Shown here: positions 7,460 to 15,118 of the stretch, piece after piece
Position numbering within the stretch: position 1 is the first letter of the stretch
Layout of the letters: the number at the start of each line of letters is the position of its first letter
DNA from: Clostridia bacterium
Lineage (GTDB): Bacteria; Bacillota; Clostridia; Christensenellales; Aristaeellaceae
Reading direction: 5' to 3'
Assembly (NCBI GenBank): GCA_016296675.1
Contig: JAEDIV010000029.1
Coordinates: 1 to 19,719 of the forward strand
Length of the DNA stretch: 19,719 bases
The notes under the pieces: generated by a model
The model's database searches: none
Seen by the model: the letters and a program-made list of their open reading frames with translations, nothing else
Told to the model about the DNA's origin: nothing
Position numbers and translations under genes: made by a program

Positions 7460-8314
7460 ATGAAGATGAAAAGAAAATTCCGGTCTGTGTTTTTACTGAT
7501 GCTTGTTTTTTCGCTTCTTTTTACCCCGTGTGCAGGCGCGCTTACAGATGAAGAACTTTTGAGCCAAGCGGTTATGCTGGTGGATGCGAAAACGGGCGAA
7601 ATCCTGTATTCCAAGAATCCGGACGAGCAGCTTTCCATGGCCAGTACCACCAAAATCATGACGCTGATTCTGTCTATCGAGATGAGTTCGCCCGACGAAA
7701 TTGTGACAATTCCCCAGTGCGTTGAGGAGATCGGCTTCAACTCCACGCGCGTTCCCGTTTATTACGGGGAGGTCATGCCGCTTCAGGATCTTTGGTACGG
7801 CCTGATTTTCAGAAGCGGAAACGACGCAGCCAATGCCATTGCGTATCATACGTCCGGAAGCGTGGAAGCTTTTGTCAAAGTGATGAACGATAAGGCGGCG
7901 GCGCTGGGTATGACGAATACGCATTTTGCCAATCCCCACGGCTATACCGCCGAAGGCCACTACACCACGGCGCGCGATATGGCGACGCTTGCGATGTACT
8001 GCCTAAACAACGATCTTTTCCGCGAAATCACATTTGCAAGCGAATATACGATGCAGCCGACTTCGCTTCGGGGAGAGCTTGTAATCAACCACGATTATCC
8101 GATCAATGATTACGATTCCATGTACTATTACGAGCCGTCGCGCGGTATCAAGACGGGATACACGCAGGCGGCAGGCCAATGCTTTGTGGGTGCGGCCATC
8201 AAGGGCGACAGCGAGATTCTGGTTGTGATGCTCAAATGCGGCTGGGAGAAATTCACGAAATGGCCGGAAGCCAAAAAACTGTATCAGTACGGATTCAGTG
8301 TGCTGGGCAAATAA
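7460..8314 (+). CDS. D-alanyl-D-alanine carboxypeptidase, short secreted form
   Basis: A penicillin-binding-protein-type serine peptidase that trims the terminal D-Ala of peptidoglycan stem peptides outside the membrane. From the ATG at 7460 it has 284 residues: a signal peptide (basic start, hydrophobic core, likely cleavage after the CAGA segment near 26), then the S11 catalytic triad motifs. These are STTK at 62-65 (nucleophile Ser62, Lys65), SGN at 119-121 and KTG at 231-233. It ends soon after the catalytic domain, so it lacks the C-terminal beta domain and amphipathic membrane anchor of DacA/DacF proteins (usually about 380 or more residues). It is probably soluble or loosely wall-associated. 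GAGGTGA (7451-7457) precedes the start; the ATG at 7466 is nearly as good. It lies next to a longer paralogue and diverges from an envelope-type two-component operon. Confidence 0.95.
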   Translation: MKMKRKFRSVFLLMLVFSLLFTPCAGALTDEELLSQAVMLVDAKTGEILYSKNPDEQLSMASTTKIMTLILSIEMSSPDEIVTIPQCVEEIGFNSTRVPVYYGEVMPLQDLWYGLIFRSGNDAANAIAYHTSGSVEAFVKVMNDKAAALGMTNTHFANPHGYTAEGHYTTARDMATLAMYCLNNDLFREITFASEYTMQPTSLRGELVINHDYPINDYDSMYYYEPSRGIKTGYTQAAGQCFVGAAIKGDSEILVVMLKCGWEKFTKWPEAKKLYQYGFSVLGK

Positions 8315-8326
8315 AGAAAAATTTGA

Positions 8327-8356
8327 AATTATCCTGTGAAATTTCACAGGATAATT
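8327..8356. repeat. Perfect 30-base palindrome between the carboxypeptidase genes
   Basis: AATTATCCTGTGAAA is followed at once by its exact reverse complement, giving 15 matched pairs with no spacer. It starts 13 bases after the first carboxypeptidase stop and ends one base before the -35 box of the second gene. No T run follows, so it is not a typical intrinsic terminator. It could be an operator for a dimeric regulator or a hairpin protecting the upstream mRNA end. Its position against the -35 favours a regulatory site, but that is inference. Confidence 0.85.
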
Positions 8357-8357
8357 C

Positions 8358-8386
8358 TATACAAGCGCTTTCGTTCGTGGTAAAAT
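8358..8386 (+). promoter_or_regulatory. Promoter of the second carboxypeptidase gene
   Basis: TATACA (8358-8363), a 17-base spacer and TAAAAT (8381-8386). The -35 hexamer is the same as in the promoter of the first carboxypeptidase gene. It abuts the 30-base palindrome. Confidence 0.65.
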
Positions 8387-8414
8387 AGATAAACTAAGGA
8401 TTTTGGAGGAAATC

Positions 8415-10022
8415 ATGCGCACGTTTAAGCAAGTGATTGCCGCGCTATTATGCGCGTTTTTATTGTTATCCGCGTCCGCCTTTGCAGCGATTCCGGAAGA
8501 TTATTCCACAAAAACACCGGAAAATCTGGAAGAGGGACATCTGTACGGAAGCAGCTGCATCATAATGGATGAGTCCAACGGACGGATTCTGTTTGAGAAA
8601 AATGCGGACGAGCGCAGATATCCGGCCAGTACCACGAAAATCATGACCTGTATCATTGCCCTTGAAAACGGCCCCATGGGCGAAATGATCACCATCCCCA
8701 ACGGCATTGAGCCGGCCAGCGGCTCATCCAAGCTCGGTATATCGCCCGGCGAAATGATGCCCTTTGAGGATCTTCTGTACGGTATGATGCTTGCATCGGG
8801 AAACGACGCATCGCTTGCAATTGCGATTCTTACCAGCGGTACGGAAAACGCGTTTGTGCAGCTGATGAATGAAAAGGTCAAGGCGCTGGGGCTGACGAGC
8901 ACGCATTTCGTCAATTCCCACGGCCTTCACACGGTCAACCATTATACGACCGCGCGCGATCTTGCAATCATCACCCGCTATGCCATGTCCAACGACATCT
9001 TCAGAGACATCGTTTCGACGGTCACGTATGACATGGCGCCGACGAATTTCAATCCCAACGGACGCACGCTGACCACAAAATATGATCTTCTGATCGAAGG
9101 CAAGGCGCTGTATTACGAGCCGTGCATCGGCGTAAAGACGGGCTATACCAACGCTGCCGGCCGCTGCTTTGTCGGCGCTGGCGAGCAGGGCGGTCACACG
9201 CTGATTACCGTTTCTCTGGGCACGAATCCCGAGGATGATCTGTATGTTCAGGCGTTTACCGATACCATCCGCCTTTTGAAGTACGGATTTTTGCAGTATG
9301 AAAACCTCACATTCTCCGAAATCTATCAGATGTGCGACGATGCGCTGACTTCCTTCAAGGTAGAGAAGGCCGCGCTGGATGACATCGGCGGCGGCTATCT
9401 GCGCATGAGTATCGCCGATATCCCTGAAACCTACACCGAATCGTTCATGAAATCGGATCTTGAAGATCCTGCCTTTGTAGCCAACCTCGCAAAAGACTTT
9501 TCCGGCAGAATCAGCGTCAGCTTTAACGGACCGCTGGTCGCGCCGATTACCAAGGGAGACGTGCTCGGCAGCGTGATGTTTGAAACAGCTTCCGGCGAAA
9601 TCATGACCGGATCGCTCGTTGCAAGCCGCGATGTCGAAAAGAAAGAACCCACAATGGACGAGGTTCTGGACGAGTGGATCAATGAGAGCGCTCCGTGGAT
9701 GTTCAAGCTGATGCCCAGACATAATCCGCCGGTACGGATTCTGTATTGGCTTGTTGTCATCGGTATTATTGTTCTGGTCATCTGGCGCGTGCGCGTTAAG
9801 CGCCGCCGCGAACGCGAGCGTCTGGAGCAGATCCGCCGCGAGATGATCCGCAAAAAGAAAATTGCCATCATGCGCGCGGAGGAAATGAAACGCGCAAAGC
9901 AGGCAGGATCGGCGCCTGTTAAGAAGACGACGCGTCCCGCCGGTGCGGCAAGACCCGTGCCCGCACAAAAGCGCCCCGTACAGAGAACGGGCGTGCAGCC
10001 TGTAAGAAAGGTAAGAAAATAA
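8415..10022 (+). CDS. Membrane-anchored D-alanyl-D-alanine carboxypeptidase with long basic tail
   Basis: A second S11 peptidase of 535 residues, starting at the ATG 5 bases after GGAGG (8405-8409). A signal peptide (about 1-24) is followed by the catalytic domain with STTK at 72-75 (Ser72, Lys75), SGN at 128-130 and KTG at 241-243. A beta-rich C-terminal extension spans about 290-405. One transmembrane helix at about 441-458 (ILYWLVVIGIIVLVIW) leads to a 77-residue tail. The tail starts as a charged helix rich in Arg, Lys and Glu (462-495) and ends in a low-complexity Lys/Arg/Pro/Ala segment. With an N-out orientation the tail is cytoplasmic, where it could bind acidic partners, lipid or nucleic acid. 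Most DacA-type enzymes use an amphipathic helix rather than a full helix plus cytosolic tail. The gene has its own promoter and terminator and is a paralogue of the preceding gene. Confidence 0.95.
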   Translation: MRTFKQVIAALLCAFLLLSASAFAAIPEDYSTKTPENLEEGHLYGSSCIIMDESNGRILFEKNADERRYPASTTKIMTCIIALENGPMGEMITIPNGIEPASGSSKLGISPGEMMPFEDLLYGMMLASGNDASLAIAILTSGTENAFVQLMNEKVKALGLTSTHFVNSHGLHTVNHYTTARDLAIITRYAMSNDIFRDIVSTVTYDMAPTNFNPNGRTLTTKYDLLIEGKALYYEPCIGVKTGYTNAAGRCFVGAGEQGGHTLITVSLGTNPEDDLYVQAFTDTIRLLKYGFLQYENLTFSEIYQMCDDALTSFKVEKAALDDIGGGYLRMSIADIPETYTESFMKSDLEDPAFVANLAKDFSGRISVSFNGPLVAPITKGDVLGSVMFETASGEIMTGSLVASRDVEKKEPTMDEVLDEWINESAPWMFKLMPRHNPPVRILYWLVVIGIIVLVIWRVRVKRRRERERLEQIRREMIRKKKIAIMRAEEMKRAKQAGSAPVKKTTRPAGAARPVPAQKRPVQRTGVQPVRKVRK

Positions 10023-10028
10023 TTTTAT

Positions 10029-10065
10029 AACAGGTGTTTCACATTCCGTGAGACGCCTGTTTTTT
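10029..10065 (+). terminator. Terminator after the second carboxypeptidase gene
   Basis: A 14-pair stem with two G-U pairs: AACAGGTGTTTCAC (10029-10042) with GTGAGACGCCTGTT (10048-10061), loop ATTCC, then six T (10060-10065). It lies 6 bases after the stop codon. Confidence 0.93.
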
Positions 10066-10241
10066 ATGATTGAGCTTGATGATCAGACGCTTCTAAAAAA
10101 AAAAAAACGCAGGGAAGGGTCCGGACGTGCAAATCAGCATATCTTCGATAAATATAAGTCATTTTGAATGGAGGTCTGGTTTCACAAAGCGCAATGTCAC
10201 AGCGATTTTTCGACTGTGTGCATCATTGCAAAAAGAAACGA

Positions 10242-10270
10242 TTGACTTTCAAAAGATTAGCCGATATACT
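10242..10270 (+). promoter_or_regulatory. Promoter of the MBL hydrolase-comEC run
   Basis: TTGACT (10242-10247), a 17-base spacer and TATACT (10265-10270) make a strong housekeeping promoter. The start of transcription near 10277 lies after the TTG at 10127, which supports the ATG at 10304 as the true start of the next gene. The preceding stretch (10066-10241) holds a run of 13 A at 10095-10107 and nothing else I recognise. Confidence 0.82.
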
Positions 10271-10303
10271 GGTAAAAAAGGCGTGGAAAGGGCGGAATAT
10301 ACC

Positions 10304-11014
10304 ATGATTCTCACGATGCTCGGCGTAAACGGCCCCTATCCGTCTGTCAAGGGCGCATGCTCCGGATATCTGCTCACTTCCGACAGCGGAAGGACCAAGG
10401 TGTTGATTGATTGCGGAAGCGGCGTGCTCGGACGGCTTTTGAACGAATGCACAGTGCGCGATCTGAATGCGGTGATTCTTTCCCATCTTCATTTTGACCA
10501 CATGAGCGATATGCTTCCGATGAATTATCTTTTGCAGGCGGCAGGGGTCGAGAGCCTCATGGTTGTGTGCCCCAAAACACCTGACAAGGTAAGGAGAATT
10601 CTGGAAGACGGCGCGCTGGATCTGTATCCCACGGCGGATATGATGATCGGTGAGATGAAGGTTGAATTTCTGCGCGTTTCGCATCCTGTTGAAACATATG
10701 CGGTGCGTGTTTTCTGCGACGGAAAAATGTTTGTCTATACGGCGGACACCAATGAGTGCGATGCCCTTGCGCTGTTTGCCGGCGGAGCAGACCTGCTTTT
10801 GGCGGATGCGGGACTTTTGAGGGATGACTGGACGATCAAAAAGCCGCATATGACGCCCGGAATGTGCGCACGGCTTGCGCGAGAATGCGGAGCGAAGACG
10901 CTTGTGCTCACGCATATCAATCCTTCTTACAATTCGGAGGCAGTGCTGGATGAAGCGGTTATGGATTTCCCGGATGCAATCGTGGCGCGCGCCGGCATTC
11001 GAATCAGCATTTAA
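10304..11014 (+). CDS. MBL-fold metallo-hydrolase, YhfI/RNase Z-like group
   Basis: A cytoplasmic metallo-beta-lactamase-fold hydrolase of 236 residues, with no signal peptide. The metal motif HLHFDH is at 61-66 (HxHxDH). Further ligand candidates are His127 in VSHPVE, Asp148 in YTADTN and His204 in LVLTHINP. DCGSG at 36-40 and a PHMTPG segment near 181-186 fit the RNase Z-like branch represented by B. subtilis YhfI. The substrate is unknown. The start has a purine-rich AAAGGGCGG stretch 8 bases upstream and lies about 27 bases after the predicted transcription start. Its 3' end overlaps the start of comEC by 65 bases, so the two are probably co-transcribed. Confidence 0.88.
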   Translation: MILTMLGVNGPYPSVKGACSGYLLTSDSGRTKVLIDCGSGVLGRLLNECTVRDLNAVILSHLHFDHMSDMLPMNYLLQAAGVESLMVVCPKTPDKVRRILEDGALDLYPTADMMIGEMKVEFLRVSHPVETYAVRVFCDGKMFVYTADTNECDALALFAGGADLLLADAGLLRDDWTIKKPHMTPGMCARLARECGAKTLVLTHINPSYNSEAVLDEAVMDFPDAIVARAGIRISI

Positions 11015-13334
11015 TCCGTTCATCCGTTTCGTTCGCTTCCGGAAGCTGGCAAGCTGCGCGCTGTTTGCGCTGATCGGATGCGTAGTTTCGCTGAAAGCTT
11101 CTGCCGGCTTTATTGTTTATCTCATCCTCGCATGCGCCGGTGCGCTTATGGCTGCGCTTTTCTATCGAAGGAAGCGGCGGATTTCTGCATTTCTGACCCT
11201 TATTTGCGTGATGCTGCTGTTTGCTTCCTACACCCAGTGGCGAAATCAGCGTCCGGAGATTGTCCTAAATAAAAAGGGCGATGTGAAGGGCGTGATTTCA
11301 TCCAGACCCGTCTATCAGCTGGATAAAAACCGCACGCTTTTGTATCTGGAGGATGCTTCGGTGGACGGAGAAGCAGTTGGATACGGAGCGTATGTCTATA
11401 TATACGGAAACAACGAATCAGGTAAGTTCGAGTACGGACAGACGCTGTATCTTCCTGTGGCGGGGCTTTGGATTCCTGATGGAAGAACCAATCCGGACGG
11501 CTTTGATTTTAATGCATATCTGTGGCGAAAGGGCGTTGCGTTTTGCGCGTCATCTTCTGTGTCCAAGACGGAGATTCTCTCGGAAAAGGCAAGCCTTACG
11601 CGCGGCCTGTACCGGCTGAACCGGTACCTTTCGGAGCGGTTTGAAACGCTGTTTCCCACAAACGCCCACTTAATGCGCGCACTTCTTCTGGGCGACAGAT
11701 CGGGGCTCAGCGACGAAACCTATGAAAGCTTTCAGGAGGCAGGCATTGCGCATCTGGTAGCGCTCAGCGGCCTTCATGTCAGCTGCGTCGCGATGTTCAT
11801 TGAAGTGCTGCTCATGATGTTTTTGATTCCCGCAAAGCCGCGCGGTGTAATCACAATGACGGTCATTTTTCTATATACCATTATGACCGGCGCGAGCGCG
11901 TCGCTTATGCGCGCAGCGATGATGTATGCGCTGCTGGTTGCCGGGCGTTTTACCGGTCATCCTTCGGATCTTCTGACGAGATTGTCGTGCGCGTTTCTGA
12001 TTCAGCTGGCGATCAATCCTCTGACCATTCAGGATACGGGCATGCAGCTATCTTATCTGTCTGTCTTGTCCCTTGCGCTTATGCACAAGCCGATCTGCGC
12101 GCTGTTTCCCTTGGCAAAAACCAATCCCGATGATGGGGAGAGCGTTCTTTTTATCATATACAGCAGGTTTGTAAACGCCGTATCCGCTTCATGCGCCATA
12201 CAGATGGGAACGCTTCCTGCAATGGCGAGCCTGTTTCATTCTGTGCCGGTTCTGTCGGTTCCGGTGAATCTGATTGTCGTTCCGCTGGGGCTGATCAGCG
12301 TGTATATCGGCGCGTCTTCCCTGGTGGTCTCGTTTGCATCGATGCCTGCGGCTGTGTTTCTTGGAAAGATTGCAGACGGCGTATGGACGGCGATTCTGTT
12401 TCTGACCGATTGGATTTCAGGCTTATCGTTTGCGATGATCAATGCACGTGCATGGAGCGTGTGGATCATTTTGGCGTATATCCTTCTGATGGCGCTTGCC
12501 TCGCCCTATATCACGGAGAAAAGAGGTTTGTCGTCCTGTCTGACGGCAGTGTCGGCGGCGCTTGCTGTGGCGGTCCTTTTATGGCCTCGGCCGGTGCATG
12601 AGGGATTGGAACTTGTATTTCTGGACGCAGGATATGCGGACAGCTGCGCAATACTTGCGGATAACAACACCTATGTTTATGACTGTGGAAAGGATAATGA
12701 GATCACTGCCGATTATCTGACAAGCAGGGGATCAGACGTCAAGGGGATTTTTATCTCGCATCCGGATATCGATCATGCGGGCGGCATCAGGGAAATCCTG
12801 AAACGCTATCCCGACGCGGAAATTTATGTCAGCGAATGCTGGAACAGGATGGACGTCGGCGAGCTTGTTTCGGAAGCGATTTCGAAAAGCACCATTCATT
12901 ATCTTTCAGCGGGCGACGCTGTTTCTCTCTCCGATGGCATTACGGCGCACGTTGTTTGGCCGGAGAAAGGGTTTGAACCCAAGGAGGATAACGACGGATC
13001 GCTGGTAATTCATATTGTATATAATGAAGCGTCCGCGCTTCTGACGGGCGATATCACAGCTCGCGTGGACAAATATATCGATGTGGACGCAGATGTACTG
13101 AAAGTTGCGCATCACGGCTCGAAGATGGCGACGAGCGAGGCGCTTTTATGTGCTGTCACGCCCAGGATTTCCGTGATTTCGGTTTCATCCAACGGTCATG
13201 GACATCCGACAGAGGAAGTGCTTATGCGGCTCAGCGAAATGAATTCGGAAGTATACAGAACCGATGAATGCGGCGCGATCACAATCGGCATGTTTGAAGA
13301 CGGAACCTATGAAATCAAGACGGAACTTCCGTGA
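10950..13334 (+). CDS. comEC: DNA internalization channel protein ComEC/Rec2
   Basis: An inner-membrane protein that forms the channel for single-stranded DNA uptake during transformation. From the ATG at 10950 it has 794 residues. N-terminal membrane helices (about 35-95) precede a DUF4131-type soluble domain (about 100-210). The Competence domain (about 235-525) carries the hallmark ALLLGDRSGLSDETY and LVALSGLHVS segments and many membrane helices. A C-terminal MBL domain (about 553-790) has HPDIDH at 604-609, NDGSL, LTGD and VAHHGS. The usual FLDVGQGDS strand reads FLDAGYADS here. GGAGG (10936-10940) lies 9 bases before this ATG, inside the preceding gene; longer starts lack such a site. 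holA follows. Presence of comEC alone does not show natural competence. Confidence 0.95.
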   Translation: MKRLWISRMQSWRAPAFESAFNPFIRFVRFRKLASCALFALIGCVVSLKASAGFIVYLILACAGALMAALFYRRKRRISAFLTLICVMLLFASYTQWRNQRPEIVLNKKGDVKGVISSRPVYQLDKNRTLLYLEDASVDGEAVGYGAYVYIYGNNESGKFEYGQTLYLPVAGLWIPDGRTNPDGFDFNAYLWRKGVAFCASSSVSKTEILSEKASLTRGLYRLNRYLSERFETLFPTNAHLMRALLLGDRSGLSDETYESFQEAGIAHLVALSGLHVSCVAMFIEVLLMMFLIPAKPRGVITMTVIFLYTIMTGASASLMRAAMMYALLVAGRFTGHPSDLLTRLSCAFLIQLAINPLTIQDTGMQLSYLSVLSLALMHKPICALFPLAKTNPDDGESVLFIIYSRFVNAVSASCAIQMGTLPAMASLFHSVPVLSVPVNLIVVPLGLISVYIGASSLVVSFASMPAAVFLGKIADGVWTAILFLTDWISGLSFAMINARAWSVWIILAYILLMALASPYITEKRGLSSCLTAVSAALAVAVLLWPRPVHEGLELVFLDAGYADSCAILADNNTYVYDCGKDNEITADYLTSRGSDVKGIFISHPDIDHAGGIREILKRYPDAEIYVSECWNRMDVGELVSEAISKSTIHYLSAGDAVSLSDGITAHVVWPEKGFEPKEDNDGSLVIHIVYNEASALLTGDITARVDKYIDVDADVLKVAHHGSKMATSEALLCAVTPRISVISVSSNGHGHPTEEVLMRLSEMNSEVYRTDECGAITIGMFEDGTYEIKTELP

Positions 13335-13348
13335 AGGGGATAATGCGC

Positions 13349-14368
13349 ATGACATGGCAGGAACTTTTTGAAGAGATCAAAAACGGGCGTCTTGGGGGCG
13401 TATACCTGTTTCACGGACCGGAAGAATATATCAAAAAAAGCGCGATGGACAAAATCCGCGAAACGATTCTGCCGGCAGGGCTTGAGATCCTGAACGAATC
13501 CATCATGGATGCGCCGACTGCGCGCCAATTGATCGAAAGCGCGGAAACGCTTCCGGTCATGTCTGAAAAAAGGCTTGTGGTCGTAAAAGATACGCCGCTT
13601 CTGACCGGCGCAAAGGCCAAGGATGAGCAGGACGAAAACGAAAAAATCGAACAATGGCTCATGAAAGGTGCGCCGGATACGTGCGTGTTGATCTTTTTTG
13701 TCCGGGGCGATGCGGATAAGCGCAAGAAACTTTATAAGACGCTTGAAAAATACGCAAAGGCGGTTTCCTTTCAATATCTGACGGATCCTGAAATTTCAAA
13801 GTGGATTCATGCGCGGCTGAAACCGAAAAAGAAGACCATGCGTCCGGATGCGGTCAATACGCTGATTTTCTATGTGGGGCGCGATCTTACGCGCCTTCAG
13901 GGCGAAGTGGACAAGCTTTCGGCATATGTTGGGGACGCAGCGTCCATTGAAGAAGCGGATGTGAAGGCGGCGGTAACGCCGAATGCGGAAAGCAATGTGT
14001 TTTTGATGATTGATTCTCTGGTCGCCGGAAGAGCAAAGCAGGCATATGAGATCCTGAATGCTATGATAGACGCGGGCGAAAGCCCGGTGGCGCTGCTTGC
14101 GATGTTTATCCGTCAGCTCAGGCTTATGACGCATGTGCGGCTTATGAGAGATGAAAATCTTTCGCTTGCGGAAATTGAAAAACGCGCAAAGCTTGCGCAT
14201 TTTGTTGCCCAGAAGGTGTACGGGCAGACGAACAGGCTGAACGCGAAACGTCTGGAAGAAGGATATCGGGCGGGCGTGCAGATGGACTACGATGTGAAAA
14301 GCGGAAAAATCCGCGAGAGAGCCGCATTGGATCGTATGATGCTGATGCTCTCTGAGATTTCCCGATAA
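13349..14368 (+). CDS. holA: DNA polymerase III delta subunit
   Basis: The delta subunit opens the sliding clamp within the clamp-loader complex. The 339-residue protein has the family length and N-terminal pattern GGVYLFHGPEEYIKK at about 16-30. A helical AAA+-like core (RLVVVKDTPLL, then VLIFFVRGDADKRKKLYKTL) and a middle domain with YVGRDLTRLQGEVDKLSAY at about 175-193 follow. The C-terminal collar helices (LLAMFIRQLRLM, then the VKSGKI segment) complete it. It lacks a functional Walker A, as is normal for delta. AAGGGGA (13334-13340) lies 8 bases before this ATG; a GTG at 13331 and an ATG at 13343 are alternatives. It follows comEC almost directly, an order also found in Bacillus. Confidence 0.94.
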   Translation: MTWQELFEEIKNGRLGGVYLFHGPEEYIKKSAMDKIRETILPAGLEILNESIMDAPTARQLIESAETLPVMSEKRLVVVKDTPLLTGAKAKDEQDENEKIEQWLMKGAPDTCVLIFFVRGDADKRKKLYKTLEKYAKAVSFQYLTDPEISKWIHARLKPKKKTMRPDAVNTLIFYVGRDLTRLQGEVDKLSAYVGDAASIEEADVKAAVTPNAESNVFLMIDSLVAGRAKQAYEILNAMIDAGESPVALLAMFIRQLRLMTHVRLMRDENLSLAEIEKRAKLAHFVAQKVYGQTNRLNAKRLEEGYRAGVQMDYDVKSGKIRERAALDRMMLMLSEISR

Positions 14369-14456
14369 CTTAACAATGATGAATGCAACCAAACCGCATC
14401 TTCGTTCGTCAAAGACATACAGGAAAAAGAAAAATGCCTTCATGGGGGCGATGAAT

Positions 14457-14939
14457 ATGAAAAAGACAATTTTTGTGGTGTTTGCGCTGATTCTTTGGGT
14501 AGCTTCGTCCGTGTTTGCTTATGCCGAGCCTGCCGGCGTTCCGGCGGAGGAAATGTTCAAAAGCGCAAAGGAAAGCGTCAGCCTGATTTCCTACGGCGAA
14601 TACGGCATGGCAATTGCGCGTCTGAAGCTCGAAAACGTGTACACGGAAGCATCCCTCAAGCAATTCATCGATACGCAGTGCAAGGAGATCTACATGGGCT
14701 CCGTGCAGACTGAGGTATCCGTTGCATGGCCGGAGACGGACGTTTGGAAGCTGGCGGTTCCGTTTGAAGCGCCGGAGGATGAGGCTGTGGGCGCGCTGGT
14801 ATTCGTGATTACAAACGGCGCGTTTACCGAGATCCAGTTCAAAAGATGGGGCGAAGTGACCCAGGCGTATGAAGGCGCTCAGCAGGCGATATGGAATGTT
14901 GCCTATACACCGGGTTATGTGATCGTGAAAGACTGGTAA
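14457..14939 (+). CDS. Small secreted protein of unknown function
   Basis: A 160-residue protein that I do not recognise. It starts MKKTIFVVFALILWVASS, a clear Sec signal peptide with likely cleavage after the FAYA segment near residue 24. The mature part of about 136 residues is a mixed alpha/beta domain without cysteine pairs, repeats or a membrane anchor, apart from one Cys in the DTQCKEI segment. It alternates short amphipathic helices (AEEMFKSAKESV, EASLKQFIDTQ) with strands (GALVFVITNGAF, YTPGYVIVKDW). The chosen ATG has GGGGG 8 bases upstream; longer starts at 14376, 14442 and 14451 would bury the signal peptide. It lies 88 bases after holA and just before a terminator, so it may be the last gene of the comEC-holA transcript. 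I saw no promoter of its own. Confidence 0.8.
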   Translation: MKKTIFVVFALILWVASSVFAYAEPAGVPAEEMFKSAKESVSLISYGEYGMAIARLKLENVYTEASLKQFIDTQCKEIYMGSVQTEVSVAWPETDVWKLAVPFEAPEDEAVGALVFVITNGAFTEIQFKRWGEVTQAYEGAQQAIWNVAYTPGYVIVKDW

Positions 14940-14967
14940 GCGCAAAAAACAATTTTTTGCATTTTAG

Positions 14968-15003
14968 GCGAAGGCTGCTTTAAAAACACGCCTTCGCTTT
15001 TTT
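14968..15003 (+). terminator. Terminator closing the comEC-holA run
   Basis: GCGAAGGC (14968-14975) pairs perfectly with GCCTTCGC (14990-14997) around a 14-base loop, followed by six T (14998-15003). A second, A/T-only hairpin (GCAAAAAA / TTTTTTGC, 14942-14960) sits just before it. Confidence 0.88.
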
Positions 15004-15051
15004 GTTGGCATCGTTTCCGCCTGCCAATTCCAGCCGATGGCGGCTTTATGC

Positions 15052-15080
15052 TTGACACCTATTCAAATGAAAGGTATAAT
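15052..15080 (+). promoter_or_regulatory. lon: Perfect consensus promoter of lon
   Basis: TTGACA (15052-15057), exactly 17 bases and TATAAT (15075-15080): all twelve consensus bases match. Transcription would start near 15087, giving a leader of about 32 bases. I found no CIRCE repeat or CtsR-type heptad repeat nearby, so heat-shock control of the usual Bacillus type is not evident. Confidence 0.93.
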
Positions 15081-15118
15081 CACAATTAGCTTTATATTGA
15101 TATGGGGGATATTTTGAT

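Noticed and set aside
8724..9968. Minus-strand open frame of 414 codons opposite the second carboxypeptidase
   Set aside because: The plus-strand gene has all catalytic motifs, promoter and terminator; the opposite frame has no recognisable domain or ribosome site.
10095..10107. Run of 13 A in an intergenic stretch
   Set aside because: No hairpin or promoter box is tied to it; it may be plain low complexity or a length-variable homopolymer.
10127..10303. Longer N-terminus for the MBL hydrolase from a TTG at 10127
   Set aside because: A strong promoter at 10242-10270 lies inside that extension, and family homology starts at the ATG at 10304.
10875..10949. Longer N-terminus for comEC from a TTG at 10875
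   Set aside because: The added 25 residues read as out-of-frame hydrolase sequence without a ribosome site, while the ATG at 10950 has GGAGG at 9 bases.
14942..14960. A/T-only hairpin GCAAAAAA / TTTTTTGC after the secreted-protein gene
   Set aside because: The stem is weak; the GC-rich hairpin at 14968-15003 with its T run is the convincing terminator.
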